A DNA stretch of 64,000 bases. Origin: Mytilus edulis (taxonomy: Eukaryota > Mollusca > Bivalvia > Mytilida > Mytilidae). Below, in pieces: positions 1-13,687 of the stretch. Positions within the stretch are counted from its first letter, which is position 1, and the number at the start of each line of letters is the position of its first letter. The notes under the pieces are model-generated. The model was given only the letters and a program-made list of their open reading frames with translations, was not told the origin of the DNA and did no database searches. The stretch covers positions 30,703,133 through 30,767,132 of the forward strand of contig NC_092346.1 of the NCBI RefSeq assembly GCF_963676685.1, read 5' to 3'. The translations under genes were made by a program, and so were the position numbers.

Positions 1-1270
1 AACAATGTGTCTGATGATCATGACAAATATAACTCGAACTTGATGAATTGCCTTCCTTAGAGTTAACCTTTACACTGAGTCCTGTTTTTAATTTCACCAA
101 GACTGAGATTAGAAGATTTTTATAGTTTAGAATAATATATATTTTTTACAGATATAAATTAATAAAAAGATCTGTAACATGTGCTTGTATTTATATATCG
201 TCATTGACAGCGACAGTCAACATTCCTACAGTTAAAAATTCATATAAAATATGATGCCTTTATATCACATTACAATAAAAATGATTCTTCAGAAAATGTT
301 TACAACTGATAATGAAGAAATAAACAATATACTAACATAATATGGCCGCAACAAGTTGTAAACACGAGCGATGATGATCAAGCAAAGATAACTCTTACAA
401 GAATAAATAAAATCTTCTGGACAGAAAAAAAGTACTACACAATCATATTTATGTTATTATTATGAACAAATACTTATTTTTTGTATTATATTTTATGTAA
501 TAAACTCAATAAAAAAAAATAAAAGTGTGGACGATACGTCTCACAATGTGTGGCCGATATGTCCCATGGACGATATGACGGTATGGCCGACACATCCTAG
601 GGCCGTCATGGAAGTATGGCCGTCGCGTCTCGAAAGCGCGAGACGCGACGGCCATACTTCCATGACGGCCCTAGGATGTGTCGGCCATACCGTCATATCG
701 TCCATGGGACATATCGGCCACACATTGTGAGACGTATCGTCCACACTTTTATTTTTTTTTATTGAGTTTATTACATAAAATATAATACAAAAAATAAGTA
801 TTTGTTCATAATAATAACATAAATATGATTGTGTAGTACTTTTTTTCTGTCCAGAAGATTTTATTTATTCTTGTAAGAGTTATCTTTGCTTGATCATCAT
901 CGCTCGTGTTTACAACTTGTTGCGGCCATATTATGTTAGTATATTGTTTATTTCTTCATTATCAGTTGTAAACATTTTCTGAAGAATCATTTTTATTGTA
1001 ATGTGATATAAAGGCATCATATTTTATATGAATTTTTAACTGTAGGAATGTTGACTGTCGCTGTCAATGACGATATATAAATACAAGCACATGTTACAGA
1101 TCTTTTTATTAATTTATATCTGTAAAAAATATATATTATTCTAAACTATAAAAATCTTCTAATCTCAGTCTTGGTGAAATTAAAAACAGGACTCAGTGTA
1201 AAGGTTAACTCTAAGGAAGGCAATTCATCAAGTTCGAGTTATATTTGTCATGATCATCAGACACATTGTT
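1..1270. repeat. Perfect palindrome, arms at least 632 bp, 6-bp centre
   Basis: Positions 1-632 are the reverse complement of 639-1270 (position n pairs with 1271-n); in every segment I compared the match was exact. The unpaired centre is six bases at 633-638. The arm reaches base 1, so the true palindrome extends left of the window. The central 100 bp of each arm is GC-richer and holds repeats of TATGGCCG-like words between GGACGATACGTCTCAC and CGCGTCTCG; the rest is AT-rich. The mirrored small ORFs on both strands here are consequences of the symmetry. Confidence 0.93.
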
Positions 1271-1750
1271 TAATAATTCTGATTTTTTTTCTTTCTTATA
1301 GTTTAGAGTCATTCCATTTGCTGAACATCTTTCCAAGACAGAGACTACTGCAGAATTTTCCAATACATAACAAATTGCCCGTAAAATCTGACAGGAATGT
1401 GCACCCGATTGGCTAATTACATGATAAAAGCTGGCCAGTTTCATTTTTATCATACTGAATGTTCTTTTTGCTTTGTTCATTGTGTTGAATTGTGTTGAAT
1501 ACTATTTGTTGACAATTTAAATGTTCTCATTTTTGTGCATTTGTTGATGGATAATTGTATTATGGGCAATCATACCAATATACTCTAGTATAAGAAACCA
1601 AAAGATGATATTTTTTTTAATATATTTTATTTATTCATTCAGTCATACAGATAAACAAATATACACCAAACATATAAACCTTCTTCATACATACAACATA
1701 CACTAGTGAAAAATTAAAGAAAACTGAAAATTTTCATTTAAAACTCATTT
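1271..1750. other. AT-rich non-coding DNA
   Basis: Sequence immediately right of the palindrome and left of the LINE fragment. I see no coding potential and no clear repeat. Confidence 0.5.
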
Positions 1751-1758
1751 CCATTGGA

Positions 1759-2600
1759 GAGGTGTGTTCTCAACTAAAACATCTTAATATTAATAAATCC
1801 GCAGGTTTAGATAAAAATCTGATAAATCGTTTGTAAAGTATGGAGTGCCTCAAGGTTCTATTTTAGGTCCGCTGTTATTTTATGGATTTATATGCTGATG
1901 ATTCAACATTGAATTTTCATGATAAAAACATTGAAAAAATAAACAGCATATTGCAAAATGATTTAAATGCTATACAATCTTGGTGTAACAATAACAGTAT
2001 GAAAATCAATGCACAAAAAACTAAGTATGAAATTGGGTTCAAAACAAAAACTTAAACAACTATCAGAATTATGTATTACCGTCAACGAAACATGTATTGA
2101 GAATGTCCATTCTTTCAAATTACTTGGAATAGACATTGATGAAAATTTAAGCTGGGAAGATCATGTTGATCGTATATGTAAAATTATCTCATCTAAAGTA
2201 TCACTTTTATATAAAATTAAAGTATATTTGCCAATACACACAAGGCAACTATTTTATAATGCCTATATTCTACCATATATAGACTATTGTAGTTCAGTTT
2301 GGGGAAATTTATCACAAAAAGATTCAGATAGAATCATAAAACTTCAAAAAAGAGTAGCAAGAATTATACTGGAATGCGATATTTCTATTCCATCTAATTT
2401 CATGTTTTCTTCTTTAAAATGGCTATCTTTTACCAAAAGAATAAAATACCAACAATCAATTCTAATGTATAAAATTGTAAATGGGCTAACACCTGATTAC
2501 TTAGCAATACTAAATATTGATGATGTGCAACGCCACAACTTACGATCTGTCTCTAATTGGCAATCACATAAACTAATTAAAGGATTAACACCTCCGTAAT
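1759..2600 (+). pseudogene. Broken LINE (non-LTR) reverse transcriptase fragment
   Basis: Reads NINKSAGLDKN near 1790-1820, then GVPQGSILGPLLF (RT motif B) at about 1840-1880, then LYADDST (the catalytic YADD box) at about 1886-1906. These pieces are in different frames and close together, so the segment around motif A and the stretch between motifs B and C are deleted. The longest open stretch (2009-2599) covers the thumb and C-terminal region with SFKLLGIDIDENLSWEDH and LPYIDYCSSVWG, typical of jockey/CR1-like elements. Not functional. Confidence 0.85.
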
Positions 2601-2604
2601 TTGT

Positions 2605-3572
2605 TTACTTTGCATTAAACAGACACACGCGCCCAATGATTGGATTAATATGATTTATGATCGGTCTTTTATAGGTAATCATACATTGTATATAAGTAAC
2701 GGTTTGAGAACTTTGGCAAAACAGCACTTATTCGGACTAATAGTCAACCACAAAAAATGAAACGTTTATGTTGAATACAATTTTTCTTCTAATACAAAAT
2801 AATAAAGAAACGATAAGAAATTAAACAATTCTGTCGAACGCACAACATTTAAAGAAATAATACAATAACGTATATGTACCTCAACCTCCATATCTTGTGG
2901 TATGTGGTCACATAGCACACAAGGGTATGACATGATGAACAGCAATTTCCCAAATGAGTGCCACCGACATTTCTGGTTACTTTTATAAAGCAAGGTCGGT
3001 ATATCAAAAAGACTGCTCAAACAGCTTGTATTTTTACAAGAATTTCACAACCAAATGTATGTTTTCACTCCGCTTGAACTCAGCTTGGGAGTTGTGTTTT
3101 TATAGTGATTTTGAATTGTATTTTCTTTACAATTTCTTGACAAAGACATAGTTAATACTTGTGTTCATCAAAGAAGTAATAATAAGCAATCAACAATCTT
3201 CTTAAATTTCCAACTTAATCATTACTTGATTACAGCTGATTACCTTGTTTTATATTTCAAAACTTAACTCGTTGTTTTAATTATGACAAATATTAATCTC
3301 CCATTCGGATATAGTCATTAATATTTGTTCAATTCGTTCTATTTGTTATACGCAAGATATCAAACAATCATTTAGAAAACAATATGATATTTTAATATTT
3401 TATTAGATTAAACACATTCATTTACGCAAATATATAATGAGTAAACAAATGATATAACAAAAATTAAGATGAAAAATAATGTAAAAACAGTATAGTTTAT
3501 TTAAAAGTTATAATAACCATCTATAAGTATCAAAAATAATTCATCTATAACATTTAAAAAAAAAAAAAAAAC
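2605..3572. other. Non-coding, no clear feature
   Basis: AT-rich DNA ending in a poly-A run (about 3550-3570). I see no conserved coding region or repeat boundary. Confidence 0.45.
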
Positions 3573-3690
3573 CATGGACGATACGTCTTTACAAAGTATG
3601 GCCGTTTTTGTACTATGGCCGTTTCATCTTTTCGGGGTATGGCCGTTTCATCCTATGGCCGTCATGGTAGTATGGCCGTTACGTCTTGCA
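3573..3690 (+). repeat. Second copy of the TATGGCCG-rich palindrome-centre module
   Basis: Starts ATGGACGATACGTCT after a poly-A run and ends TATGGCCGTTACGTCTTG. Between lie four or five TATGGCCGT words spaced 15-25 bp and the phrase CCTATGGCCGTCATGG. Word order and spacing match the last 105 bp of the left palindrome arm (528-632), with a more AT-rich sequence. The two are diverged copies of one module in the same orientation. Confidence 0.75.
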
Positions 3691-4980
3691 TCGATCACTC
3701 CCGATATAACTTATTGGCGTGAATGACATTATATTACAATCACATTTCCCCTCTAGAAATCTTTCCCTAAATATATTCTCCGGTTTAGTGGTTTTAAGTT
3801 TAAGAAATGTTTTCGATATTTTTTCGTTCAAAGTTGCATAAAAGGTAGTGTTAAAATGTTCTATATTACAAACACAGTAAGGTCAGTTAATCAACAATAA
3901 ATTCAAATTAGACAAAAAGTTGGGTTGAAGTTCCTACTGATATAAGGCTTCAAAAGGGGGATCAAATCATTTTCAAGGATTAACTAGAATAAATTATTAA
4001 AGTATCACAGGAAGCATTCGGTATATAACATGTCACAGAGCTTGTATACTGATATGAAAGTATACACTTTTTTATAATGTTTACTTCGGATCATCTCTTG
4101 TATCTACTTTGAAAAAAAGTCAAACTTCAGAAATGCATTCATTCTTATGATATGTATAATAATGACAACAAATATAACCAATGAAAAATGTGTCTATTGA
4201 AAACGCATGTCTCAGCTTGTAAATAATCAGCATTCATCAATTTTCCATTTTCAGAAGGACATACCTTGAGAAGGTGAAATTGACGCCACCCAATTTCGTA
4301 CCTGATCTGTGTTTAAAACGCTTCGTTGTTGCAGACTAGAAAATGGAGACACAATTTGGGAAGGAAGTATGGACAGATGTACAGACCGCCAAGGGTCAAC
4401 CTGATTTAAACAATGATAAGCTTAGAATGTACATAAAATTATTAACGACAAAAGGGTATTGAAAGTTTGACATGGTTTTCAAATCTAAGTATTTGCCCTT
4501 GTCCAATACAAATTTACAAAGTCCACAATACTAGTTTGTCTTTTTTTGGGTGAACTTCGCGTAGGTTGTGTTAGTTGCGACAACACATATTGTAATGCTT
4601 TACGGTCCCACAATCCTCTACAGGTATCAAAGCAAACATATTCAATTATGGTTATTACACAAAATGCAGGTATTACATATTATCAGTATAAATTTCCTGT
4701 AAACTGGTAATTGTAATACATATACAAGTACTACCTAATATTCATTTTGATAACTTAGTGTCATTTGAGAATCTTTCTCCGGAATGTTTGGTCTATATCT
4801 ATTTTTATATATATATCATTTTTACAAGGTTCATAGATATACTTTAAATTTCAAATTTTGACTTAAATTGACAATGTTTTCATGTGATATAATACTAAAC
4901 TATTATTTGTCTTGCAAAGTGATATTTTAACGACGCTGAAACGTATCCGTCTTTTTTATAGTCCATGTGAAGTTGTTTGA
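3691..4980. other. Non-coding, no clear feature
   Basis: AT-rich DNA; no gene, no repeat that I can delimit. Confidence 0.4.
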
Positions 4981-4984
4981 TATA

Positions 4985-5398
4985 GTTAGGATTCAATAGA
5001 CCACTTTCGAGTTCATCCGTCACCGGAAAAAACTCGTCAATTATACGCGCTTTTATCACCGTCATTTGTGCGTTTTGGGGCGTCGTCACTTCCCTTCCAA
5101 TGTTGAGCGAGTGGTTGGAAAACTATAATTCTATATTATAAGAATTATTCGGCAAATTGAATTCTCAAAATTAACAATCAACACTGCTGTCATTAGGGAA
5201 TTGTCAGTAAGTACCTACAGAGCAACCATTATTTCTAGTTTATCCTGCACAAAGACGATCACTAAGACGCTTGATGAACGTAAATAGTGCAGGGATACAG
5301 GCGACCCCCTCTATCTGGTAAATGACGTCATAAAGGCGTGCATAATTGACGAGTTTTTGCCGGTGACGGATGAACTCGAAAGTGGTCTATTCCTTGAA
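4985..5398. mobile_element. TIR element (MITE), family shared with 42.74-44.72 kb
   Basis: The left end (4985-5070, AATAGACCACTTTCGAGTTC and onward) recurs inverted at about 5325-5398, giving imperfect terminal inverted repeats of about 75-80 bp around a core of some 260 bp. The core (GTTGAGCGAGTGGTTGG, then GTTTATCCTGCACAA, then GTGCAGGGATACAGGCGA) is recognisable again in the copy at 42.8-43.3 kb. A short open frame at 4895-5089 overlaps the left TIR but has no recognisable protein. Confidence 0.7.
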
Positions 5399-5400
5399 TA

Positions 5401-6130
5401 GTTGTAATGTAATAGGTAACAGATGATACACATGAATATGACATTTTATTTACTCACAATACACAATATTCAAATAATACATCTAAAACCTTCATGGACT
5501 TGACTGTGTGAAGTTAGCGAATGAGTGAATATGTTATTTTATTATCTAACATACGCATATTTCCTTACAAATTTACAACAGTGATCTGAAATATAACATT
5601 ATGCATGAAAGCATTTAAAATGCAGCAATGATCAAAAGTTACAAGTAAAATCCATTAAAATCGCAATCTGTACACAATTGTAAAACACTAAAGTTGATGA
5701 AATGGCATCCTGTACAAAGAATACTTCCTAATCTTCAAAATATTCTTTCTTTCTTTCTTGTTCCTTCTTTTTCTTTCACTAAATGTCATTTTCCCATTTC
5801 ATTCCAATCATACAATCAATAGCCTGAAAATTAAATAAGAGATATAAATTCATCTGTTCAATCAATTTTCATTTAACTTTTAAATAAAACAGTTACAATT
5901 GCATGTTTTTGTATTCCACACATTTGTTTCTAAACAATTTTTGATAAAGCACCGATTGTTTTGGTTAGACTGTAGTCATCATACACTGACATCAAGTGGT
6001 CTGCTTGCTTGTAGTCCTCTTGGGAAAGTTGGGCGTTAATATCAGATCAAGCAAAATTTGCTATCGATCAAAATATAAATTGCTCGACAGATATAAAGAT
6101 TAAATGAAAACAAAAATTGAAACGATGTGT
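5401..6130. other. Non-coding, no clear feature
   Basis: AT-rich DNA with a short TTTC-rich pyrimidine tract near 5750. No gene seen. Confidence 0.4.
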
Positions 6131-6131
6131 T

Positions 6132-6760
6132 GGGAATATAAAAAAGAAGATGTGGTATGATTGCCAATCAGACAACTATCAACAAAAGAACAAAATGACA
6201 CAGACATTAACAACTATAGGTCACCGTACGGCCTTCAACAATGAGCAAAGTCCATACCGCATAGTCAGCTATAAAATTCCCCGATAAGACAATGTAAAAC
6301 AATTCAAACCAGAAAACTAACGGCCTTATTTTTGTAAAAAAAAATGAACGAAAATCAAATATGTAACACATAAACAAACGACAACCACTGAATTACAGGC
6401 TCCTGACTTGGGACAGGCACATACATAAACAATGTGGCGGGGTTAAACATGTTAGCGGGATCCCAACCCTCCCCCTAACCTGGGACAGTGGTATAACAGT
6501 ACAACATAAGAACGAACTATAAAAATCAGTTGAAAAAGGCTTAACTCATTAGATGGACAAACATACAAGTGGCCGTGGCCCGGTACTTATACATCCCGAC
6601 ACAAAAAGACACAATGAACAGATCTGAGAGTACTCGCAGTTATCTGACAGCTAGTTCAAAGCCATTAACAACTAATAAAAAAATCATGCATCTAAGACGG
6701 TCAGACAGTTGGCAATAGTTTTGACCAAACCAAACCTTGACTGACATATTTGGTCATGTA
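6132..6760 (+). repeat. Mussel dispersed repeat (GATGTGGTATGATTGCC family), long copy
   Basis: Begins AAGAAGATGTGGTATGATTG and continues through CACAGACATTAACAACTATA, CCATACCGCATAGTCAGC, ACAGGCTCCTGACTTGGGAC and ATGTTAGCGGGATCCCAACC. I recognise this as a very common interspersed sequence in Mytilus genomes. Shorter pieces recur at 31.68-31.84, 46.93-47.03, 47.88-47.99 and 54.34-54.40 kb. Its class (SINE-like or DNA-element-derived) is not clear from the sequence. Confidence 0.75.
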
Positions 6761-6769
6761 TATCTCGAG

Positions 6770-9700
6770 ACCTCTGCTACCTGCCATTTCAATCATTAAC
6801 ACAATAAGTAACTTGGACTTCTTAAACTTTTTGAACTCGAGCAACTCCTTCAAATCCGTTTACAGAACTCAAAGAGGCAAATGAAAAATCGAATGAACAG
6901 TTATTATATGCAGATTAAAGTACTAGATACAATGTCGTAAATTTATATGCTCTACAACTCTAACCAATACTGACATGGTATAATTATACAGAGAGGAAGT
7001 GTGGAGAACCATTATGGTATAAACACGGAGAAATAGAAAAACAAAATTAGATAGTGTTTGGAATATCATTACAGTTAATTTGGTAATACATAATCAAAGA
7101 ACTAATGATGTTTCTCCTTAACGAGGTTCCATGTCAGTTTAACATAAACCAGACATAAACAAAATCAGCAATATTCAAAATTAGTTTGAATCTAAAAGTT
7201 CACAAAATAGGAACCAGACCATCACATGGATTATGTCAATTGATATTCAATTAAAAACGTAAGACTACAATAGAAACCAGAGGCCCTAAATAGTATTGTC
7301 AATGATTATCATTGCACAATCCCTATTACTTTCAATAAAATAGAATCATACTAGCATAGTCAGTAATTTTCCATTGGTTTGAAGAAAAAATATCCAACTT
7401 GGAAACATTATTGAACACCAAGATCATGATGTATTTCTAAAAAAATAGTCTCAGATTAAAATGACTGGGTCAACTTCTGATTTGCACTACTATATACGCA
7501 TGATAGTGTAGGCGTAATATGGATTCAAATTCTCAAGTTGTTTGCCTGTATTTTTTTCAGGTATGATCATAGTGGTCGTTCACTACCCGAAACCAGAATC
7601 ACGAAGTAGAAATGTCCATCAAAACATAAGCAAACAGGGGTCTTTAAAGTACTCTTACAATATTGAACATATAGGTCTGAGCATTTAAATTTCTGAATAC
7701 GATTTCCAATAAATAAATAATTTGTAAGAAAGAAATCAATTTTACCAAAAACATCTTTAAAAATAATTTTTCCGAGTGTTTTCAAATTCTGCCGAGAAAT
7801 TCGTATTACATTAACATCCTGGACTTGTCAGCAATAATGTAGTCAATTTTGGCACGATTTTTGTAAACATTATACATAACTTTATAATTCATGATTTTAC
7901 ATTACAATTAATATATTTGTTACAAAATTTTGTCCTATGATTTGAATACCTACTAAATTTGTGTTGGATATCCTCAAAGTAATGTTAAAATATGTATTCT
8001 GATGAATCAAAGTATGCATGTATGATAAAACTTACAACCACAATTCAAGATAAACTCTTAAACTGAAATTATTTATTTTTTTCCAATTTACGAAAACACT
8101 ATAGAACATTTATTTGCAAAATGTGAAAAAATGCACCAAAATTGTTTAAACGATAAATAATTGGCATTTATATATAAACTCATACACTTTTATTTCTTCT
8201 GGTTCTTTTCCTTTTCTGGTGTTGAATGATGGAAGAAATTAAACTACAAATTCAAAGGGAGTGACTACTAGATAGAAATTAAATTCAAAATGCCAGACAA
8301 TTTAAATGGGAACAGAGACTTAACAACACCTGCATTGAAGAAAGATGTATTTATAAGACTATACAGTGCTGAAGATCATTCACACTTTATCTGTTTGAAA
8401 TGACAATGATATATACTATAAGTCATTTTCAGCTTTATAAACATTTAAATTTTATTATAAACACCATTTGGTTTGTATATAAATATCGTATTACTTTAAT
8501 TATCTTCTTCTTTTACTATGGTATATCTATATCAACAAGCCAATTGTATCTACTTCAGAACCACTCCATTGTATCAAACGTAAAGCAAAAAAGTTTGTAA
8601 TTTTATAATATAAATCTTTTCTTACTGAAGTTTTCGAGAATGAAACAAAAACAACTTACTCAGAGAATTGAAACTCCAGTTTCATGACAATGAACGCAAA
8701 TATATTTAACTGACGTTTAAAACAGTTAGAACCATAAAAAGTTTTTAAAATAATGAAAAGACATGGTCTCGTCGAATTTCCCCAAATAAAAATTGGTATA
8801 TGAGGCGACAGTAGTTTGTCCACGGTCTAACTCATAAATTCATTTGGAATATGCAAGCCATTAAGAGAATGTGTGGCATTATATTCAAACGCAGAGAGAC
8901 AGGGTACATCGACAGGGTGAGCGTCTCCTATTAATTATACATACAACACCAGCCATGCCATATCTGGTTCATTATTTGAATAGAGAGTAGTCCGTAAAAT
9001 TTTGTTTTGATGGTCAGACGACTTTTTTCGTATTTACTAGTGCATGCTAAATCGTAAGACTATCAAAGAAACAATATAAACCGTATGGGTCAGTATGGAT
9101 AACAGTTTTTATCCATTAATTTGATGTACTGTTTAAGCTTTTGATTTTGCCATTCGTTAGGGACTTTCCGTTAGAATTTTCCTCGGAGTTTGGTATTTTT
9201 GTTATTTAACTTTTTAAATACATTACTTGTTAGAAAAGCTCACTTTGTTAGAAAAGCTCACTTTGAAAGCATTAAAAAGTGGTGGACATACTATACATAT
9301 TTATTTCATTTTCAAACAAGTTAGACTTGCCCATTGGCCGTCAGGTATTTGAAGAATAAAATCTTTCTAGATCATATATTTAATATTTGCTGCTATTAAA
9401 CAATATATTCCTTGGAATTCTATATTGCAAGGATTATGTGATCCCTTTGTCTTTCATCTATACAATTACAAAAATAATTAATCCGTTGAAAATGATATTG
9501 ATAAAACTGCAGGGATCAAGTTTATGTGTGGTCTCATAAACGAAATTAAATTAAAACTTTACTTAACACTCATTGAAAATTAACACTTGTAAACTGTTTT
9601 CTTTCTCCTGCAAGATATCATTCAACGATCGACGCAGTAATTTGTCGAAATGGGAGGAAACTAGCAGTAAAATCACATTGCAATCAATTAAGCCATCATC

Positions 9701-10961
9701 ACAGTAGAAAGCATATTATAAAATGACATATATTTAGTTCTGACAAGTTAATAGTAGCAATACATCACACTCTCAATCATACCCACATCAACTTAGATTA
9801 CGATAACTGATACCTCATTAGGATTTTAATTGGCAATAAAACTTCAAATCTTACTTTATCAACCTTACTAAATTAATACTATATCTACTTTATTTCTAAT
9901 TTTTTATTTTGATTGTCGACATTTACTGTATTTTAAATATACATTTACACTAATGGCATAATGCACCTAGAGTAAGGCAATGATAAAAATAACGTAAGCT
10001 TTTGTTCAATTTCCAACACTTCAAATAAGGAGAAGGCATAGTAAGAAAATACGAAATTCTTTTTCTCACCATTTTCAAAAGTCTAGGTTTTGGACTATTG
10101 GTCTTGTACTGCAATGACATTAAATCTGAAGTATCTAAATCCGAATTTAATAAATATGGAGACATGAGTTTAAGGTAAAGTCATAAAACGTTCATCAAAG
10201 TTTATTTTAGGCACGACAAGAACATACAATTTTTTTTATCTCCTCCAAACAAATTTTAAAAACTGTATGACCATGTCGATTGGCTATACATAACACCAGT
10301 CACTATTTAAAGGACCGGACTGGTATGATCATGATGCAGGATAACCAGTGAGTCGAGTGGTTAAGAAACTAAAAAATATTTCTATTGCCTAACTATCATC
10401 ATTTCCTCCAGATGGATTATGTTGGAGAAAACTTTAGTAAATAAATGATATCCGAACACCCACTAAGTCAAGATACTTCTTAGAAAATGTTTTATTCTTT
10501 CTTTTACTGTATGACAACTAGCACGTATTTTAAAGTAAATATTTATTGATAAAAGTTATATTATTTATGAGAATACTTAATCTGTTATCACTATTATCAT
10601 TCGAATAAATTTATTTTATTTTATTGCATAAACTGTCTTGAACATTTACGATAAAATGAAGCAGGTTTATTTCTCTAATTCCTTAATTCAAGATTAAAAT
10701 AGTCTTAATCTTACTCTAAAAATATAACAATTACCGTTACACTGACAACATTCCTTCATATTCATTAGTTTGATAAGGAAAATAACAAAAAATGTAAATG
10801 CAAAGAGAGACAAAAGTCTACATAACCAAAGAAACGAAAATTTCTGAAATACTATGCTCCAGTTTTGTATGATTGACAATAGGGCAAAGAGTCACAAAAG
10901 ACCAATGGATAAAAATGTATCCCAATAATATCCTTGTACATTTCATCGTATATTTATTTTA
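6770..10961. other. Intergenic AT-rich DNA, no gene seen
   Basis: Over 4 kb without coding potential on either strand. Minor details: an 18-bp direct doublet (TTAGAAAAGCTCACTTTG) at about 9230-9265, and a tRNA A-box-like phrase GAGTCGAGTGGTTAAG near 10352, perhaps a SINE remnant. Confidence 0.45.
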
Positions 10962-11431
10962 TTATCTTAAAACGTTTCACAACATAGTTGTAATTTTTAT
11001 ATGATATACAAATTGTGAAAACAACACAAATTTTGCCAATACCATCATCCGTAACGTTAATCATAAATTTTCAATGCAAGGGATATAAACATTATTTTAG
11101 ACATCCAAAACAGACTTTAATTAAAAAAGCCTGATTCAACTTAGGTCCAACTTTGTAAGAGGGAGTTAGAACCTAAGTTTCTGAATAATTTCTTGGTTAT
11201 CTTAAAACGTTTCACAACATAGTTGTAATTTTTATATGATATACAAATTGTGAAAACAACACAAATTTTGCCAATACCATCATCCGTAACGTTAATCATA
11301 AATTTTCAATGCAAGGGATATAAACATTATTTTAGACATCCAAAACAGACTTTAATTAAAAAAGCCTGATTCAACTTAGGTCCAACTTTGTAAGAGGGAG
11401 TTAGAACCTAAGTTTCTGAATAATTTCTTGG
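10962..11431 (+). repeat. 235-bp tandem duplication
   Basis: 10962-11196 is repeated head-to-tail as 11197-11431 with no difference that I could find by eye. Each unit begins TTATCTTAAAACGTTTCAC and ends AATAATTTCTTGG. The unit contains the inverted pair CTTAGGTCCAACTTTG / GAGTTAGAACCTAAG near its end. Identity this high implies a very recent duplication or an assembly duplication. Confidence 0.9.
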
Positions 11432-13687
11432 TTTACAAATGAGTTCTTGTCTGAATGCTAAATCATATGTGTTTTTTTTTTTATTACAATCGATTATCTA
11501 TTAATTATATATCACATTGCAATGTTGGGTTCACATTTTAGATGCACCAAGTAATTCAAAAGATAAATTAAATATCAGATAAACACTTTGAAACACTATC
11601 AAGATTGGTGAAGTAACTTGGCAGAAACATTTAAGGTATCATGATATCTTCCCTATATAACGTATGAAAATTAACCCTTGCAATCCCATTGCATTGTTAT
11701 TTAATAGACAAGACTGCATCTACATGCCAATTAAGGGGATACTTGTTATTTTCCAATTGTTTGCATTCATTCATTACAATTTACCCTTTACCTACAAATC
11801 AACATTATCATTGCAAAGTTTAATAACTATACTAAGTTCAAGAAATTCCTTGTTTTAAAAATTTACCATTCAAGAATTTCTCATACCAAAGTATCCTTCA
11901 AATCTATTTAAAGACAAAGATGTCATTGTTTTGTTGTACATCAGTTATTTAAGAATTGACGTTTCTTTTTTTTTAAATTTTATTTGTGTGTCAAACCTTT
12001 AATATTACAAAAAGTAGCATTCAATTCTTGTGCCATAACCATGAAATTGTGAGTCCAATTAAGTCCTTCGTTCGTATTTCCGTGCATAATTCCTAACATT
12101 GTCAAGGATAGCACATACAGTCATGGGTGTGGGAAATTGGATTCACCGTTTAAAAGGCTTTGAATTAAAAACTAACCTTTCATTAAATTCCAAGTTATAT
12201 CAGTTCAATCTACCATCTATTTTGAGACATTAATAAATAAGGAAAAAAATAAAATGAATGTCACAGCATTTCAACAAATGGAATAGTTGTCAATATTTTT
12301 CATTAAAGGCAAATAAATGGTTTTGATATGGGATTACATATGCAAGACAACATTCTTCTGATTTCAAGTCTTCAATATTTTGTAATTTTAATCTTAAAAT
12401 GTAACAAGTATACATAATATATGATGATTCAATAGACAGTAAAAACACTGATTATAACCTTTCATCATAAAATCTGTGAGCTCATATCAAAAGAAAAGAG
12501 AGTGTTCACAGCTTAAAATAACACAATTCAAAGGCTGCTATCACTAAATAAACACATATAGGTATCTACTCTTTGTGCATCTTTCAGTGTCGAGTAAAAA
12601 AAAATCTTGTTAGAATTTTTTTATTTAAAAAATTTAGTCATGCTTTAGACTTAATAACCTTACCTTTAACCTTGATGACCAGTTCACCATGTACACAAAA
12701 ACTTCCACAAAAAGAAACGCAGTTTGTGTTAGTTAGTTCTACCTAAATCACTCCTAGTACTTGTGTAGTCAATCATGTATGGTAAAAGTATAACCGTAGT
12801 TTCAAAATCTCAATACTATGAAATCCATTATATCTTAATTTACTTATATAAAAAATTGTTGATACTATATATCAGACGAGGGCAGGACAGAAGTGTTTGG
12901 ACAATACTCTTATCAGGCATGGGACAGATCAGGAGTGTTTGTACCTTGATATCTTATTCTGACAGTGTACAGAGGGAATACAGGCAAATCTGGGTGAAAT
13001 TAGAAATAGTGGGTTTTGTTACTCCACAATATCTTTTTTAATGCCAATTCAAGCATTTTTAGACTTAAAACAAATATAATCATTTAACCTTCCTATAGGC
13101 AAGTTTCTCCGTTAGATCACTGATTTTACTGTACACAATAGGTCATCATGCAAGGGGCAGAAAAGTTATTGTGCATTGATTTGCCTCAGCAACTAATACA
13201 AATATCAGGGGTGTTCAATGAGAATGACTAAGTGGTACAGATTTTTCATAGTCAGTACTGTAAGTGAAGGGCAATAGTATTTTTAAAACCAAGGTTGTTT
13301 GTACAATGACAAATACTTCAATAAACATATTTTCAGTCTATAAATTATATAGCAAATATACAATTGTTTGTACATGTACAAACTGAATTCGAGTATGACA
13401 AATAGGATGAAGTAGTCATGATGATGATATTTTCTCCAATGAAGAATGATGAACTGTGTTTATATATATATATATATGATAGCAATGCTGTGCTTTTTTT
13501 TCTAAAACTTGGTCAAAATTCAGCACAAGATTTGGTTAAAGTTGGTCTTATCTCAACATGTATATGTAAATCTTTTACCTCATCAATAAAACATTTGAGT
13601 ATTGGAATCCGAAACATAAAATATAGACTTACCTGTTGAACTTCACAACAAAAAGACTTTTAAAAATATATAAAATTATGTACCTTT
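11432..13687. other. Intergenic AT-rich DNA downstream of YLPM1
   Basis: No gene seen. A diffuse doublet around GGACAGA(A/TC)..GAGTGTTTG occurs at 12,885-12,940, and a (TA)n microsatellite at about 13,440-13,457. Confidence 0.45.

Noticed and set aside
527..744. Mirrored 67-codon frames on both strands
   Set aside because: They are produced by the palindrome; the peptide is a Trp-Pro word repeat from the TATGGCCG module and resembles no protein.
4895..5089. 64-codon frame on the minus strand
   Set aside because: It lies over the terminal inverted repeat of a MITE, and the related copy at 42.7 kb does not keep it open.
7976..8020. CTGATGA at about 8000 as hammerhead
   Set aside because: No GAAA and no pairing stems follow.
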